Assembly (NCBI GenBank): GCA_947311815.1
Contig: CAMZMA010000230.1
Span: forward strand, 1-5,510
DNA length: 5,510 bases
Direction: 5' to 3'
From: an uncultured Flavobacteriaceae bacterium
GTDB lineage: Bacteria; Bacteroidota; Bacteroidia; Flavobacteriales; Flavobacteriaceae
Shown here: positions 5,378 to 5,510 of the stretch, piece by piece
How positions within the stretch are numbered: position 1 is the stretch's first letter
Layout: each line of letters begins with the position of its first letter
Notes under the pieces: model-generated
What the model saw: the letters and a program-made list of their open reading frames with translations, nothing else
The model's database searches: none
Told to the model about the DNA's origin: nothing
Position numbers and translations under genes: made by a program

Positions 5378-5510
5378 TTTCTATTAAAAATTTTTGATAA
5401 CATCAAAAAAAGCATTTTCAATTGAAATTGAAAATGCTTTTTTTGATGTTATCAAAAATTTTTAATAGAAACTATGAAAGCAACTCAATAAAACCCAAAC
5501 CTAGTTTTAT
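5339..5510. repeat. Perfect 85-bp-arm inverted repeat at the window end
   Basis: Base-by-base comparison shows that 5339-5423 and 5426-5510 are exact reverse complements, separated only by GA. The left arm covers the last 13 codons of the second regulator (including the stop), the 3' spacer and half of the terminator; the right arm repeats all of this reversed and runs to the last base. Natural terminators do not extend perfectly into coding sequence, so this is most likely an assembly or amplification fold-back at the hairpin. A real inverted duplication or a hairpin DNA end remains possible. Confidence 0.95.
5405..5444 (+). terminator. Intrinsic terminator of the operon
   Basis: Seven A residues (5405-5411), then the stem GCATTTTCAAT / ATTGAAAATGC closing on a four-base TGAA loop (centre 5424-5425), then seven T residues (5438-5444). 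The flanking A and T tracts make it bidirectional. It lies 28 bases after the stop codon of the last gene. The left half and the hairpin are credible as native sequence. The right half is also the start of the suspect fold-back, so the T-run should be confirmed. Confidence 0.7.

Noticed and set aside
5391..5409. TTTTTGAT-AAC-ATCAAAAA as an FNR box
   Set aside because: The spacer is three bases, not the four of TTGAT-N4-ATCAA, and it lies after the last gene on the flank of the terminator rather than in front of a gene.
5339..5510. Hairpin telomere of a linear replicon
   Set aside because: The palindrome centre is the loop of an ordinary terminator and no telomere resolvase gene or related signal is present. 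A fold-back artifact is simpler.

Overview
The window is very AT-rich, with poly-A/poly-T tracts. It carries promoter-like elements of the Bacteroidota type (TAnnTTTG at the -7 position) and Crp/Fnr proteins of the style common in Flavobacteriia. A marine or host-associated flavobacterium (Polaribacter/Tenacibaculum-like) is the best guess. This rests on composition and protein style, not on a marker gene. The odd length and the fold-back at the right edge suggest that this is a complete short contig or its end.

Layout: positions 1-763 hold no convincing gene apart from a possible nine-codon start of a minus-strand gene at the very edge. The region contains one good promoter-like box (359-366) and three inverted repeats. 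A Crp/Fnr regulator gene follows (764-1396). Next is a 79-bp intergenic region with a clean dyad (TGTAAC-N4-GTTACG, 1413-1428) just upstream of a TAnnTTTG box. From 1476 to 5377 five genes lie on the + strand with gaps of 27, 8, 12 and 3 bases, so they are probably one operon. They encode a CstB-like persulfide dioxygenase/rhodanese fusion, a rhodanese lipoprotein, an unrecognised protein with about seven membrane segments, a TPMT-family (thiol/halide type) methyltransferase and a second Crp/Fnr regulator. An intrinsic terminator follows at 5405-5444.

Working model (inference): the operon handles reactive sulfur. The lipoprotein rhodanese moves sulfane sulfur in the cell envelope. The fusion enzyme oxidises low-molecular-weight persulfides in the cytoplasm and passes sulfur to its C-terminal rhodanese. 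The methyltransferase could remove sulfide or thiols by S-methylation, and the membrane protein could move a substrate or product. The upstream regulator probably activates the operon through the dyad, whose centre lies about 40-43 bp before the predicted transcription start. The last gene may add feedback or a second signal.

The last 172 bases (5339-5510) form a perfect inverted repeat of 85-base arms around a two-base centre, including a reversed copy of the end of the last gene. This is most likely an assembly or amplification fold-back triggered by the terminator hairpin. Sequence right of about 5425 should not be trusted without read support.
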